Assembly: GCF_900094575.1 (NCBI RefSeq)
Contig: NZ_FMAE01000001.1
Coordinates: 806,001 to 870,000, forward strand
From: Bradyrhizobium yuanmingense
GTDB taxonomy: Bacteria > Pseudomonadota > Alphaproteobacteria > Rhizobiales > Xanthobacteraceae
Reading direction: 5' to 3'
DNA: 64,000 nt
Shown: one piece after another, positions 17,403 through 23,747 of the stretch
How positions within the stretch are numbered: position 1 is the first letter of the stretch
Layout: each line of letters begins with the position of its first letter
The notes under the pieces: generated by a model
The model's database searches: none
The model's input: the letters and a program-made list of their open reading frames with translations, nothing else
Told to the model about the DNA's origin: nothing
Made by a program: the position numbers and the translations under genes

Positions 17403-18170
17403 ATGGCGCTGCTCGCAAACCACATCGCTGTCGTCACCGGCGCCGGTTCCGGAATCGGCCGGGCGATCGCCACCGGCTATGCGCGGGAGGGCGCGCAGGT
17501 CGTGCTGCTCGACGTCAACGCCGAGACGGTGGCGGAGGCGGCGCAGGAGATCCGGCAAGCGGGCGGCAAGGCCGAGAGCTTTGCGCTCGACGTTGTCAGG
17601 CGCGAGGATTGCTTCGCGCTCGCCAGGCAGATCGCCGACAAGATCGGGCAGGTCTCGATCCTCGTCAACAATGCCGGCATCACCCGCCGCAACGCCTTCA
17701 CCGCGGAGACCGAGACGGTGGCGAAGGACTGGAACGACATCATCTCGCTCAACCTCAACGGCGTGTTCAACGTGACGCAGGCGTTCCTCGCGCCCTTGCG
17801 CGCCAGCAAAGGCCGCATCGTCAATATCGGCTCGATCCAGTCCTTCGTGCATCTGCGCACGCCGAGCTCGGCGGCCTACACCACCTCGAAACACGGCGTG
17901 CTCGGCTTCACCAAGGCGCTCGCGGTCGAGCTCGGCAAGGAAGGCGTGCGCGTCAACGCGATCGGCCCCGGCTTCATCGAGACCAACCTCAACGCCAATG
18001 CGCGCGCGACCAATCCGGCGCTGGTGCAGGCTTTCATCGATCACACCCCGCTGGCGCGCACCGGCAAGCCCGAGGACATCGTCGGCCCCGCGGTGTTCCT
18101 CGCCTCCGATCTGTCGGCCTATGTCACCGGAACCATCGTGATGGTGGACGGCGGCTATCGCACGGTGTGA
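17403..18170 (+). CDS. SDR-family NAD(P)-dependent oxidoreductase
   Basis: A 255-residue classical short-chain dehydrogenase. Rossmann motif TGAGSGIGRAIA (about 12-23), acidic D36 (LLDVN) suggesting NAD preference, NNAG at about 89-92, and catalytic Ser in IGSIQS followed by YTTSK (Y-x3-K) at about 158-162. The C-terminal VTGTIVMVDGGYRTV is normal. Relatives include gluconate 5-dehydrogenase and 3-oxoacyl-ACP reductase types; the substrate cannot be fixed. gggagg precedes the ATG and an operator-like palindrome lies upstream. Confidence 0.92.
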   Translation: MALLANHIAVVTGAGSGIGRAIATGYAREGAQVVLLDVNAETVAEAAQEIRQAGGKAESFALDVVRREDCFALARQIADKIGQVSILVNNAGITRRNAFTAETETVAKDWNDIISLNLNGVFNVTQAFLAPLRASKGRIVNIGSIQSFVHLRTPSSAAYTTSKHGVLGFTKALAVELGKEGVRVNAIGPGFIETNLNANARATNPALVQAFIDHTPLARTGKPEDIVGPAVFLASDLSAYVTGTIVMVDGGYRTV

Positions 18171-18351
18171 GGGATGCGAGGCTCGCACCAATCGCGGCGG
18201 CATCTGGGCATTCTCAAGATCAATTCGGTGCAGCCCCTCCAATTAACCTTTCATTAACCAAACCGGACCACCGTAGATTCACGGCTTGGGGGTCGTTGGT
18301 TCTCGATCCGCTTCCGACGATGGAAGCGGGCGTTGATCGGGAGGTGTTTTG

Positions 18352-18600
18352 ATGACCACTGTTCATGTCGCCGCGTCCGGGCCGGACGCACAATTCCTTG
18401 CCCCGAACCAGATCGTTCCGCTTCTGATCGGTGCCACCGTCGACGAGGTCGAGCGTGAGCTCGTGATCCAGACGCTGGCGCGCTGTGACGGCAACCGCAC
18501 GCGCGCCTCGCGCGTGCTCGGCCTTTCCGTACGCACGCTGCGCAACAAGATCAGGCTCTATGCCGCCTCCGGCATCGACGTGCCCGCCTGTCAGGATTAG
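18352..18600 (+). CDS. Small Fis-type helix-turn-helix protein
   Basis: 82 residues. The C-terminal half is the Fis/NtrC-type HTH: VDEVERELVIQTLARCDGNR, then TRASRVLGLSVRTLRNKIRL, the same layout as in FlbD and NtrC DNA-binding domains. There is no receiver or AAA+ domain. ATG at 18352 with gggaggtg upstream; a TTG one codon earlier is ignored. It may bind DNA as a dimer like Fis. Upstream DNA is A+T-rich (18240-18260), suiting a promoter. Confidence 0.8.
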   Translation: MTTVHVAASGPDAQFLAPNQIVPLLIGATVDEVERELVIQTLARCDGNRTRASRVLGLSVRTLRNKIRLYAASGIDVPACQD

Positions 18601-18606
18601 CGCACG

Positions 18607-18684
18607 ACATCAATCGGCCAGCGACGGCGCGCTGCGCAGCCACGCGCGATCGATGAGGCGGCCGCTCGCGCCGCCGATTGATGT
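18607..18684. repeat. Perfect 12-bp inverted repeat with 54-base spacer
   Basis: acatcaatcggc (18607-18618) and gccgattgatgt (18673-18684) are exact reverse complements. The element starts just after the stop of the Fis-type gene, and its right arm runs into the FNR/FixK-like box. No T-tract follows. Confidence 0.6.
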
Positions 18685-18691
18685 TGATCAA
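18678..18691 (+). promoter_or_regulatory. FNR/FixK box upstream of the collagen-like gene
   Basis: ttgatgttgatcaa matches TTGAT-N4-ATCAA exactly. It lies 81 bases before the GTG start at 18773. A class II activator site would place the transcription start near 18726, leaving a leader of about 47 bases. The -10 element is not clear. Confidence 0.6.
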
Positions 18692-18772
18692 GCCTGGCAC
18701 GATGCGCGGGCAGAATTGCTGCTGTCGTCAAACGCCGCTAAGTAGCTTGCTCCAGGTGAAGGGAGCGGTGGC

Positions 18773-19297
18773 GTGGCAGACGACCAGGGACGACGGCCGG
18801 GGCCTCAGGGGCCTCGCGGGCGGCAAGGCGAGCCGGGACGGCCGGGGCCACAGGGGCATCCGGGCCGGCGCGGCCCCGACGGCGCACGCGGCAAGCCCGG
18901 GCCGCAGGGCAAGCCGGGCCCGGTCGGGAAGGCCGGGCCGCCCGGCAAGCCCGGTCCGCAAGGCAAACAGGGCGAAGCCGGTCCGCGTGGGCCAGCCGGC
19001 GCACCGGGACCTGCCGGGCCGCAGGGACCGGCGGGGCCGCAAGGCCCGCGCGGCGAGCCGGGTCCGCCCGGCCAATTGCCGTCGATCGAGCAGGTGCTGC
19101 CCTGGCTCGACCAGCTCTTCGATGCCTGGGACGAACGCCGCCGCCAACGCGAGCGCGAAGCCGCCGAGCGCGAAGCGCTCGAAGCCGCCGTCCAGGAGAC
19201 CGACGAGGCAATCGTCGATGACGAGGGCGATGACGTCGACGATCACAGGAAGAAAAAGAAAAAGAAGAAGCAGGGCAAGGATAGCCGACGGGTCTAG
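18773..19297 (+). CDS. Collagen-like triple-helix repeat protein
   Basis: A 174-residue protein with GTG start and gggag upstream. Residues 10-102 are 31 uninterrupted Gly-X-Y triplets rich in Pro, Lys, Arg and Gln ([19 protein letters not shown] and on). Next come a probable coiled coil ([19 protein letters not shown], then [17 protein letters not shown]), an acidic patch (DDEGDDVDD) and a run of seven Lys. There is no signal peptide, so either it stays in the cytoplasm or leaves by an unknown route. The coiled coil could trimerise the helix. The last four bases overlap the stop of the opposite gene. Function unknown. Confidence 0.85.
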   Translation: MADDQGRRPGPQGPRGRQGEPGRPGPQGHPGRRGPDGARGKPGPQGKPGPVGKAGPPGKPGPQGKQGEAGPRGPAGAPGPAGPQGPAGPQGPRGEPGPPGQLPSIEQVLPWLDQLFDAWDERRRQREREAAEREALEAAVQETDEAIVDDEGDDVDDHRKKKKKKKQGKDSRRV

Positions 19298-19509
19298 TCG
19301 GGCCGATCCTCGCGCCGCGGCAGCATGCCCATGCGCTCGAATTGCCAGCGCATGGCGCGATACCAGAAATAGCCGACCGCCGCGCCGCACAGGGCGAGGA
19401 TGATCACGTTCGCGCTCGAGAACGAGCCGCCCCACCACATCATCCACGCGGTCCACAGCAGCGTGAAGACGATGGCACCTGCTTTCAAAGGAAGAAGGGG
19501 GCGGCTCAT
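19294..19509 (-). CDS. Small two-helix membrane protein
   Basis: 71 residues: [20 protein letters not shown] begins a first membrane helix, and [20 protein letters not shown] the second. A charged tail RREDRPD follows. Probably an inner-membrane protein with both ends on one side. The start at 19509 is chosen because upstream residues are not hydrophobic or conserved-looking. Tail-to-tail 4-base overlap with the collagen-like gene. Unknown function. Confidence 0.7.
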   Translation of the reverse strand: MSRPLLPLKAGAIVFTLLWTAWMMWWGGSFSSANVIILALCGAAVGYFWYRAMRWQFERMGMLPRREDRPD

Positions 19510-19602
19510 ATCGTGCTCCGGGCGATCAAAACCCCGGCCGCCACCATCGCAAGCCGAGGCAGCAGATACCGTGAGCCAGATCACGGAGCACGCTGCCTGA
19601 CC

Positions 19603-19872
19603 TCACGTACCGAAGCGCAGCCGCGAACGCTCTTTCGCCTTCTCCGCCTCAACCTCGCGGTCGCGCGCCGGCGCGTTCGTATGCAGCGAGGTCAGGAGTT
19701 TTCGCGCCGCCTCGGAGACCTCGGCCACCGCACGATCGAACGCCGCCTCGTTGGCCTGCGACGGCTTGTTGAAACCCGACAGCTTTCGCACGAATTGCAG
19801 CGCGCTGGCGTGGATCTCATCCTCCGTCGCCGGCGGCTCGAAGTTGAACAGCGTCTTGATGTTGCGGCACAT
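19603..19872 (-). CDS. DUF2277 family protein
   Basis: 89 residues starting MCRNIKTLFNFEPPATEDEI, then ALQFVRKLSGFNKPSQANE and a helical tail ending SRLRFGT. This is the DUF2277 pattern, a small alpha-helical family widespread in bacteria with no assigned role. No signal peptide. ggagaaag-type bases precede the ATG. Stand-alone. Confidence 0.88.
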   Translation of the reverse strand: MCRNIKTLFNFEPPATEDEIHASALQFVRKLSGFNKPSQANEAAFDRAVAEVSEAARKLLTSLHTNAPARDREVEAEKAKERSRLRFGT

Positions 19873-20131
19873 GCACTTTCTCCCGGCGTTTTCCTTAAGA
19901 CGAAGGTCCGAGCCGAAATCCTACATCCGCCTTCTCGCTTCTGCGACCAACTTGGTGGATGCGCATCGCCACAAGCTGATCTCGCAGCGCATCATAAGCG
20001 GGGGCGCCGGCATCGCATATTATTTGAGCATGCATTGCAGTGACGGCTCAGGCTTAATCCGTGCCAACGATAGGGAAAGACGCGCAGGACAATCGCGCGC
20101 CCATGGCACGATACGCGACGAGGAGGATCGC
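19873..20131. other. Gap before the exported gene at 20132
   Basis: About 260 bases of non-coding sequence. One open frame runs through it into the next gene, but it lacks coding character. No terminator or repeat stands out. Confidence 0.5.
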
Positions 20132-20485
20132 ATGCACAGGCTCGCACTGTGCGTTTGGTTGGTTGCGGCGACAGCGCTGGCAAACGTTGCGTTCGCGCGC
20201 GACAATGGCCAATACGACCACGTTCCGCCCGACATCCGCGCCTGGTTCAAGAGCGTGATCGCGCCGAACGGGGTTCCCTGCTGCGACATCTCCGACGGCC
20301 ATCGCACCGAGTATGACGTGCGCAATGGCGCTTATTGGGTGCCGATCGAGGGACAATGGATCGAGGTGCCCGGACGCGCCATCATCCGCGACCAGGGCAA
20401 TCCGATCGGCCAGGCCGTGGTGTGGTACGTCCACCACCGCGGCTCCATCATCATCAGCTGCTTCGTGCCGGCGGATGCGGTGTAA
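20132..20485 (+). CDS. Exported small protein with conserved Cys pair
   Basis: 117 residues. The signal peptide MHRLALCVWLVAATALANVA is cut near AFA-RD. The mature part reads HVPPDIRAWFKSV, then GVPCCDISDGHRTEYDV, WIEVPGRAIIRDQGNPIGQA and VWYVHHRGSIIISCFVP. The vicinal Cys-Cys plus a C-terminal Cys and several His suggest metal or disulfide chemistry, but no cofactor motif is recognised. aggagg lies before the ATG at 20132. This type of protein is common in Bradyrhizobium and of unknown function. Confidence 0.8.
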   Translation: MHRLALCVWLVAATALANVAFARDNGQYDHVPPDIRAWFKSVIAPNGVPCCDISDGHRTEYDVRNGAYWVPIEGQWIEVPGRAIIRDQGNPIGQAVVWYVHHRGSIIISCFVPADAV

Positions 20486-20561
20486 CGCGCCTTGGTAATT
20501 TCCATTGGCTGGCGACGGCCCGATCGGGTAGCTTGAAGCCAGCTGAAGCGGAGGCACGCCG

Positions 20562-21164
20562 TTGACCGATCTTAGCGCCGAAGACCTCGCCACCATCTAT
20601 GCCAAGCCGAGCCCGCGCGTGATCGCGAAGGCACGGCCCGCGATCGATGCGCATGCGAAGAAATTCATCGAGATGTCGCCATTCTGCGTGCTCGCGACAT
20701 CGGGAGCGGACGGCAGCGTCGACGCTTCGCCGCGCGGCGGCGGCATCGGCTTCGTCCGCGTCGCCGGCCCCAACCAGCTGCTGATGCCCGACCGCTCCGG
20801 CAACAACCGCATCGACAGTTTCCGCAACGTCGTCGAAGGCTCAGGCTTCGTGCATTTGCTGTTCTTCGTGCCGGGCATCGAGGAGACGCTGCGCGTCGGC
20901 GGCCGCGGCACGCTGTCGGCCGACCCGGATCTGCTCGCCTCGATGGTGGAATTCGGCAAGCCGCCGCGCGCGGTGCTGAACGTCGCGGTCAGCGAGGTCT
21001 ATTTCCATTGCGGCAAGGCGCTGATGCGCTCGAATCTGTGGGGGTCGGAGAAGGTGCAGCGCTCGGTGATGCCGAGCATCGTCACGGTCATTCACGAGCA
21101 GACCGGCCTCGGCGAACCGGCGAGCCAGGAGGCCGTGGAAGAGCTCTACAAGACGCAGCTGTAG
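20562..21164 (+). CDS. Pyridoxamine 5'-phosphate oxidase-family FMN protein (MSMEG_1061 type)
   Basis: A 200-residue split-barrel flavoprotein. FCVLATSGADGSVDASPRGG is the first FMN strand, LLMPDRSGNNRIDSFRN the phosphate-binding stretch, and VGGRGTLSADPDLL a later strand. The C-terminal VSEVYFHCGKALMRSNLW is typical of the MSMEG_1061 subfamily, possibly F420- or FMN-dependent; true PdxH function is unlikely. The start is TTG at 20562 with ggagg nine bases upstream; no ATG fits. Cytosolic. Substrate unknown. Confidence 0.85.
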   Translation: MTDLSAEDLATIYAKPSPRVIAKARPAIDAHAKKFIEMSPFCVLATSGADGSVDASPRGGGIGFVRVAGPNQLLMPDRSGNNRIDSFRNVVEGSGFVHLLFFVPGIEETLRVGGRGTLSADPDLLASMVEFGKPPRAVLNVAVSEVYFHCGKALMRSNLWGSEKVQRSVMPSIVTVIHEQTGLGEPASQEAVEELYKTQL

Positions 21165-21204
21165 CCGAGAGCGGTTCCGCAAAACGAAACGACGTGCGGC
21201 AACA

Positions 21205-21238
21205 CGTGGATGGCCGGGGTCAAGCCCGGCCATGACGA
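21205..21238. repeat. Partial interspersed repeat, family D
   Basis: cgtggatggccggggtcaag / cccggccatgacga resembles one arm of the element at 4966-5086. It lies between the convergent PPOX and bfr genes and may help end transcription. Confidence 0.55.
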
Positions 21239-21259
21239 TGGAGGGAGCCGGGCCCGAGC

Positions 21260-21748
21260 TTAGTGCCCCTCGCCCTCGAGCCCGCCGACATGCTTCTGGG
21301 TGTAGAGCTCGAGGCCGATGCGGCCGATCAGATCGAGCTGGGTCTCGAGGAAGTCGATGTGGTGCTCCTCGTCGCTCATCAGCTTCTCGAACAGGTCGCG
21401 TGTGACATAGTCCTTGGCGCTGTGACAGTAGGTCGCCGCTTCCTGATAGAGCGCCCGCGCGCTCATCTCGGCGGCGAGATCGCACTCGATGATCTCCTTG
21501 ACGTTCTGGCCGATGCGCAGGGGATCGAGCACCTGCATGTTCGGAAAGCCGTCGAAGAACAGGATCCGCTCGGTGAGCTTGTCGGCGTGCTCCATCTCCT
21601 CGATGGATTCCTTGCGCCAGACCTTGGCCATGTCCAGCAGGCCCCAATTGTCGAGGAAGCGGTAATGCAGCCAGTACTGATTGATCGCAGTCAGCTCGTG
21701 ACGCAGCGCCTTGTTGAGATAGTCGATGACTTTTGCGTCGCCCTGCAT
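21260..21748 (-). CDS. bfr: Bacterioferritin
   Basis: A 162-residue 24-mer iron-storage protein with haem. Ferroxidase ligands are E18 (RHELTAINQYW), E51 and H54 (KESIEEMEHADKL), with later Glu/His in MSDEEHHIDFLE. M52 is the interface haem ligand. It stores iron as ferric mineral in the cytoplasm. A perfect Irr (ICE) palindrome lies 44 bases upstream of the ATG. bfd is upstream on the same strand, separated by 133 bases. Length and motifs are standard. Confidence 0.96.
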   Translation of the reverse strand: MQGDAKVIDYLNKALRHELTAINQYWLHYRFLDNWGLLDMAKVWRKESIEEMEHADKLTERILFFDGFPNMQVLDPLRIGQNVKEIIECDLAAEMSARALYQEAATYCHSAKDYVTRDLFEKLMSDEEHHIDFLETQLDLIGRIGLELYTQKHVGGLEGEGH

Positions 21749-21791
21749 GGTTCACTCCAGCTCTTGCAGTCCAAATCGGTCCCAAACCGAG

Positions 21792-21808
21792 TTTAGAACG
21801 CTTCTAAA
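21792..21808 (-). promoter_or_regulatory. Irr box (ICE motif) upstream of bfr
   Basis: tttagaacgcttctaaa, with arms tttagaa / ttctaaa perfect, matches the iron control element bound by the haem-sensing regulator Irr in Rhizobiales. It lies 44-60 bases upstream of the bfr start, so Irr would repress iron storage when iron is low. Confidence 0.8.
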
Positions 21809-21881
21809 TCACTTTGCGAGCGAGAGCAACCGGCTACGGGAACCCAGCCGGGGAAAAGCTCAGCCGGAATTGCGGAAGTTT

Positions 21882-22154
21882 TCAGCAGGCCGCGAGGGCG
21901 AACTCGGCGGGTTCGGCGGTCTCGTCGTTGGCGGCCACGGTGTGGCTATGCGGGCAGCCGGCGCAGCAGGACTGCGCACAGGGGCCGAGCGCTTCGTCGA
22001 TGATACTCTTGATCGTCCGGGCGCAGCGCCCGCATTCGGCGCTGCAGCCGAGACAGCCATAGACCTGTTTGGCATGCCGCACGGCGTCGTCGGACTCGGC
22101 GACGGCGGCGCGGATATCATCATCGCTCAGCACGTTACAGGAACAAACGATCAT
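21882..22154 (-). CDS. bfd: Bacterioferritin-associated ferredoxin (BFD-like [2Fe-2S] protein)
   Basis: 90 residues. Starts MIVCSCNVLSDDDIRAAVAE; the cluster ligands are C4, C6 and the pair in YGCLGCSAECGRC. Bfd donates electrons to bacterioferritin haem to release stored iron. The tail is extended by about 30 residues with extra Cys and His (CAQSCCAGCPHSH), beyond the usual 64-residue core. This looks normal for Bradyrhizobium-type Bfd but could bind another metal. Upstream ICE-like boxes suggest Irr control. Confidence 0.88.
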   Translation of the reverse strand: MIVCSCNVLSDDDIRAAVAESDDAVRHAKQVYGCLGCSAECGRCARTIKSIIDEALGPCAQSCCAGCPHSHTVAANDETAEPAEFALAAC

Positions 22155-22231
22155 GGAAGCGGCAGGCCCTTCGGTGATGCGCCATCATCGATATTTAACA
22201 GGCCGGCCGGATGCAAAAGGAAAAACAGGTA

Positions 22232-22280
22232 TTTGAAGCTATTCCAAACTGGCCTGATCAAAGCCTAGAACGGCTCTAAA
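22232..22280 (-). promoter_or_regulatory. Two degenerate Irr-box-like palindromes upstream of bfd
   Basis: cctagaacggctctaaa (22264-22280) agrees with the bfr box in 13 of 17 positions. tttgaagctattccaaa (22232-22248) is a weaker relative. Both lie upstream of the bfd start (22154). Binding is inferred from similarity and context only. Confidence 0.5.
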
Positions 22281-22314
22281 TCAAGCTCTTGCGCTGGATC
22301 AAGATTGTAGCCCA

Positions 22315-22629
22315 CTAGTCGCCGCCGCCGCCGCCTCCTCCTCCGCCGTCGCCACCGCCTCCGCAGTCGCCGCCGCTACTGCTGCTATCGCTGCTGGAAC
22401 AGCTTGCGCCGTCGCCAGAGCTCCCCGAACTGCCGCCGGAAAGCCAGCTTCCCAGCGAGAAGCCGTCATTCGTCCCGGAATAGGTGCTCTCCCCGCTACT
22501 CCCTCCGTGGCTGCCGGCGGTAGCGCGGGAGCGCCGTGCGCGGTTCTGGAGATGTGCGATCCAGCCGTAGCCGACCGCGAAAACGATCCCGGCCGCAATC
22601 AAAGCATTAACCATCGCGTTGCCCATCAT
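22315..22629 (-). CDS. Membrane-anchored protein with Ser/Gly-rich tail
   Basis: 104 residues. An N-terminal membrane helix (MVNALIAAGIVFAVGYGWIA) is followed by a basic stop-transfer stretch (NRARRSR), then Ser/Gly-rich sequence with three Cys (GASCSSSD, GGDCGGGG) and a C-terminal run of Gly ending in Asp. It resembles small proteins with 'GGCGGG' tails in many proteobacteria. Start at the ATG pair 22629/22626 with gggagac upstream. Function unknown; low-complexity tail may vary in length. Confidence 0.65.
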   Translation of the reverse strand: MMGNAMVNALIAAGIVFAVGYGWIAHLQNRARRSRATAGSHGGSSGESTYSGTNDGFSLGSWLSGGSSGSSGDGASCSSSDSSSSGGDCGGGGDGGGGGGGGGD

Positions 22630-22754
22630 CGTCTCCCGGTGGGACCCATACCAATTGGTCGTCTCCGGCAAAGGTGCCGTTCATTGATCATTCAAGCGGA
22701 ATATGGAACCTTGCGGCCCAAAGGTTCCCGCGTGTTCGTCTGAAAGGTCAAGCA

Positions 22755-23075
22755 ATGAAGAAGTCGCTCCTGGCGGTCGCTGCCGTCGCCATTCTGGCCC
22801 TGACGGCCGGAACGCCGGCCCATGCCCAGCGCGGTGTCGCGGCAGGCGTGGCCGCCGGGATCATCGGCGGCGCCATTGTCGGCGGCGCGCTGGCTTCTCC
22901 GTATTATTACGGGCCTAGCTATGGCTACTATGGGCCGGGCTACTACCCGCCGCGCTACTACGCCCCGGGTTCAGGCTATGTTGCCGACGACTATTACGGC
23001 GGCTGCGTCTGGCAGAAGCAGCGCTTCTGGGATGGCTATGCCTGGCGCGTCCGTCGCGTCCGAGTCTGCGGCTGA
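22755..23075 (+). CDS. Small exported glycine-zipper protein, paralogue 1
   Basis: 106 residues. The signal peptide MKKSLLAVAAVAILALTAG is cut near AHA-QR. A glycine zipper follows (VAAGIIGGAIVGGALAS), then a Tyr/Pro/Gly-rich stretch. The tail is CVWQKQRFWDGYAWRVRRVR followed by VCG. The two Cys may pair. The shared tail with the next gene marks a duplicated family. Probably periplasmic or membrane-associated. Function unknown. Confidence 0.8.
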   Translation: MKKSLLAVAAVAILALTAGTPAHAQRGVAAGVAAGIIGGAIVGGALASPYYYGPSYGYYGPGYYPPRYYAPGSGYVADDYYGGCVWQKQRFWDGYAWRVRRVRVCG

Positions 23076-23286
23076 GGCGCGCCAAGCCGGTTCACTACGG
23101 ATGCGCCGTTCATCTCAGGGCCTGAAAAAGACCGCTTTTTCTCGTCACAGCTCCGTGTGCGTTTACCGTGGATTGACCATTTGCGCGCTTCCTAGCTGCA
23201 AGGCCAATTCCATCAGAGTGTGCGTGAACCTTTGAAACCCGGGCGCCTCTAGCAGGAGGAACCCATCTCCCAGGAGAGCCAAGAGC

Positions 23287-23568
23287 ATGAACAAGACTTT
23301 AGTTGCCGCCCTCACGGTCGCGACGGTCGCCGGTTCGCTGGTGACCGCCGCTCCGTCCGCGAAGGCCCATGACGGCGTCGGCGCCGGTATCGCAGCCGGC
23401 CTGATCGGCGGCGCCATCGTCGGCGGCGCAATCGCCTCCAGCCGTCCGGCCTATGGCGGCCCCGTTTACATCGCCGAGCCCCCGCCGCCCGCGCCCTGCT
23501 ACTGGCGCCGCGAGCGCTATTGGGACGGCTACGGCTGGGTCAGCCGCCCGGTTCGCGTCTGCTACTGA
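23287..23568 (+). CDS. Small exported glycine-zipper protein, paralogue 2
   Basis: 93 residues. Signal peptide cut near AKA-HD. Glycine zipper AGLIGGAIVGGAIAS, Pro-rich linker, and tail CYWRRERYWDGYGWVSRPVR followed by VCY. It shares zipper and tail with the product of 22755-23075, 211 bases upstream. ggagagcc precedes the ATG. A strong terminator follows. Function unknown. Confidence 0.8.
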   Translation: MNKTLVAALTVATVAGSLVTAAPSAKAHDGVGAGIAAGLIGGAIVGGAIASSRPAYGGPVYIAEPPPPAPCYWRRERYWDGYGWVSRPVRVCY

Positions 23569-23601
23569 TCTGATCGCCTGGCGCTGCGCGCCGCGATCGG
23601 T

Positions 23602-23637
23602 AAGCCCGGCCGAGAGCATCGGCCGGGCTTTTTGTTT
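23602..23637 (+). terminator. Rho-independent terminator
   Basis: An 11-bp stem aagcccggccg / cggccgggctt with a 7-base loop and ttt tail, 34 bases after the stop of the glycine-zipper gene at 23287. Confidence 0.9.
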
Positions 23638-23645
23638 GCGCACGC

Positions 23646-23747
23646 TAAAGCGCGATGCGGTTAGGATGAAGCGTCATCGCGCTTTAGGTTATTGTTTGAG
23701 CATGATCTTTTCGGAAAACCGCTTCACACTTTTCCGGATCATGCTCT
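23646..23747. repeat. Interspersed repeat, family G (GAGCATGATC type)
   Basis: Contains taaagcgcgatgcggttagg, gcgtcatcgcgctttaggtt and the inner palindrome gagcatgatcttttcgg ... ccggatcatgctc. This element is familiar from Bradyrhizobiaceae genomes. The stop codon of the transglycosylase (23746-23748) overlaps its right end. Confidence 0.8.

Noticed and set aside
18692..18722. A sigma-54-like tggcac ... ttgc pair before the collagen-like gene
   Set aside because: The spacing is 15 bases instead of 5, so it cannot be a -24/-12 promoter.
22684..22696. An FNR-like word ttgatcattcaa before the glycine-zipper gene
   Set aside because: The half-sites are four bases apart rather than the six needed for TTGA-N6-TCAA.
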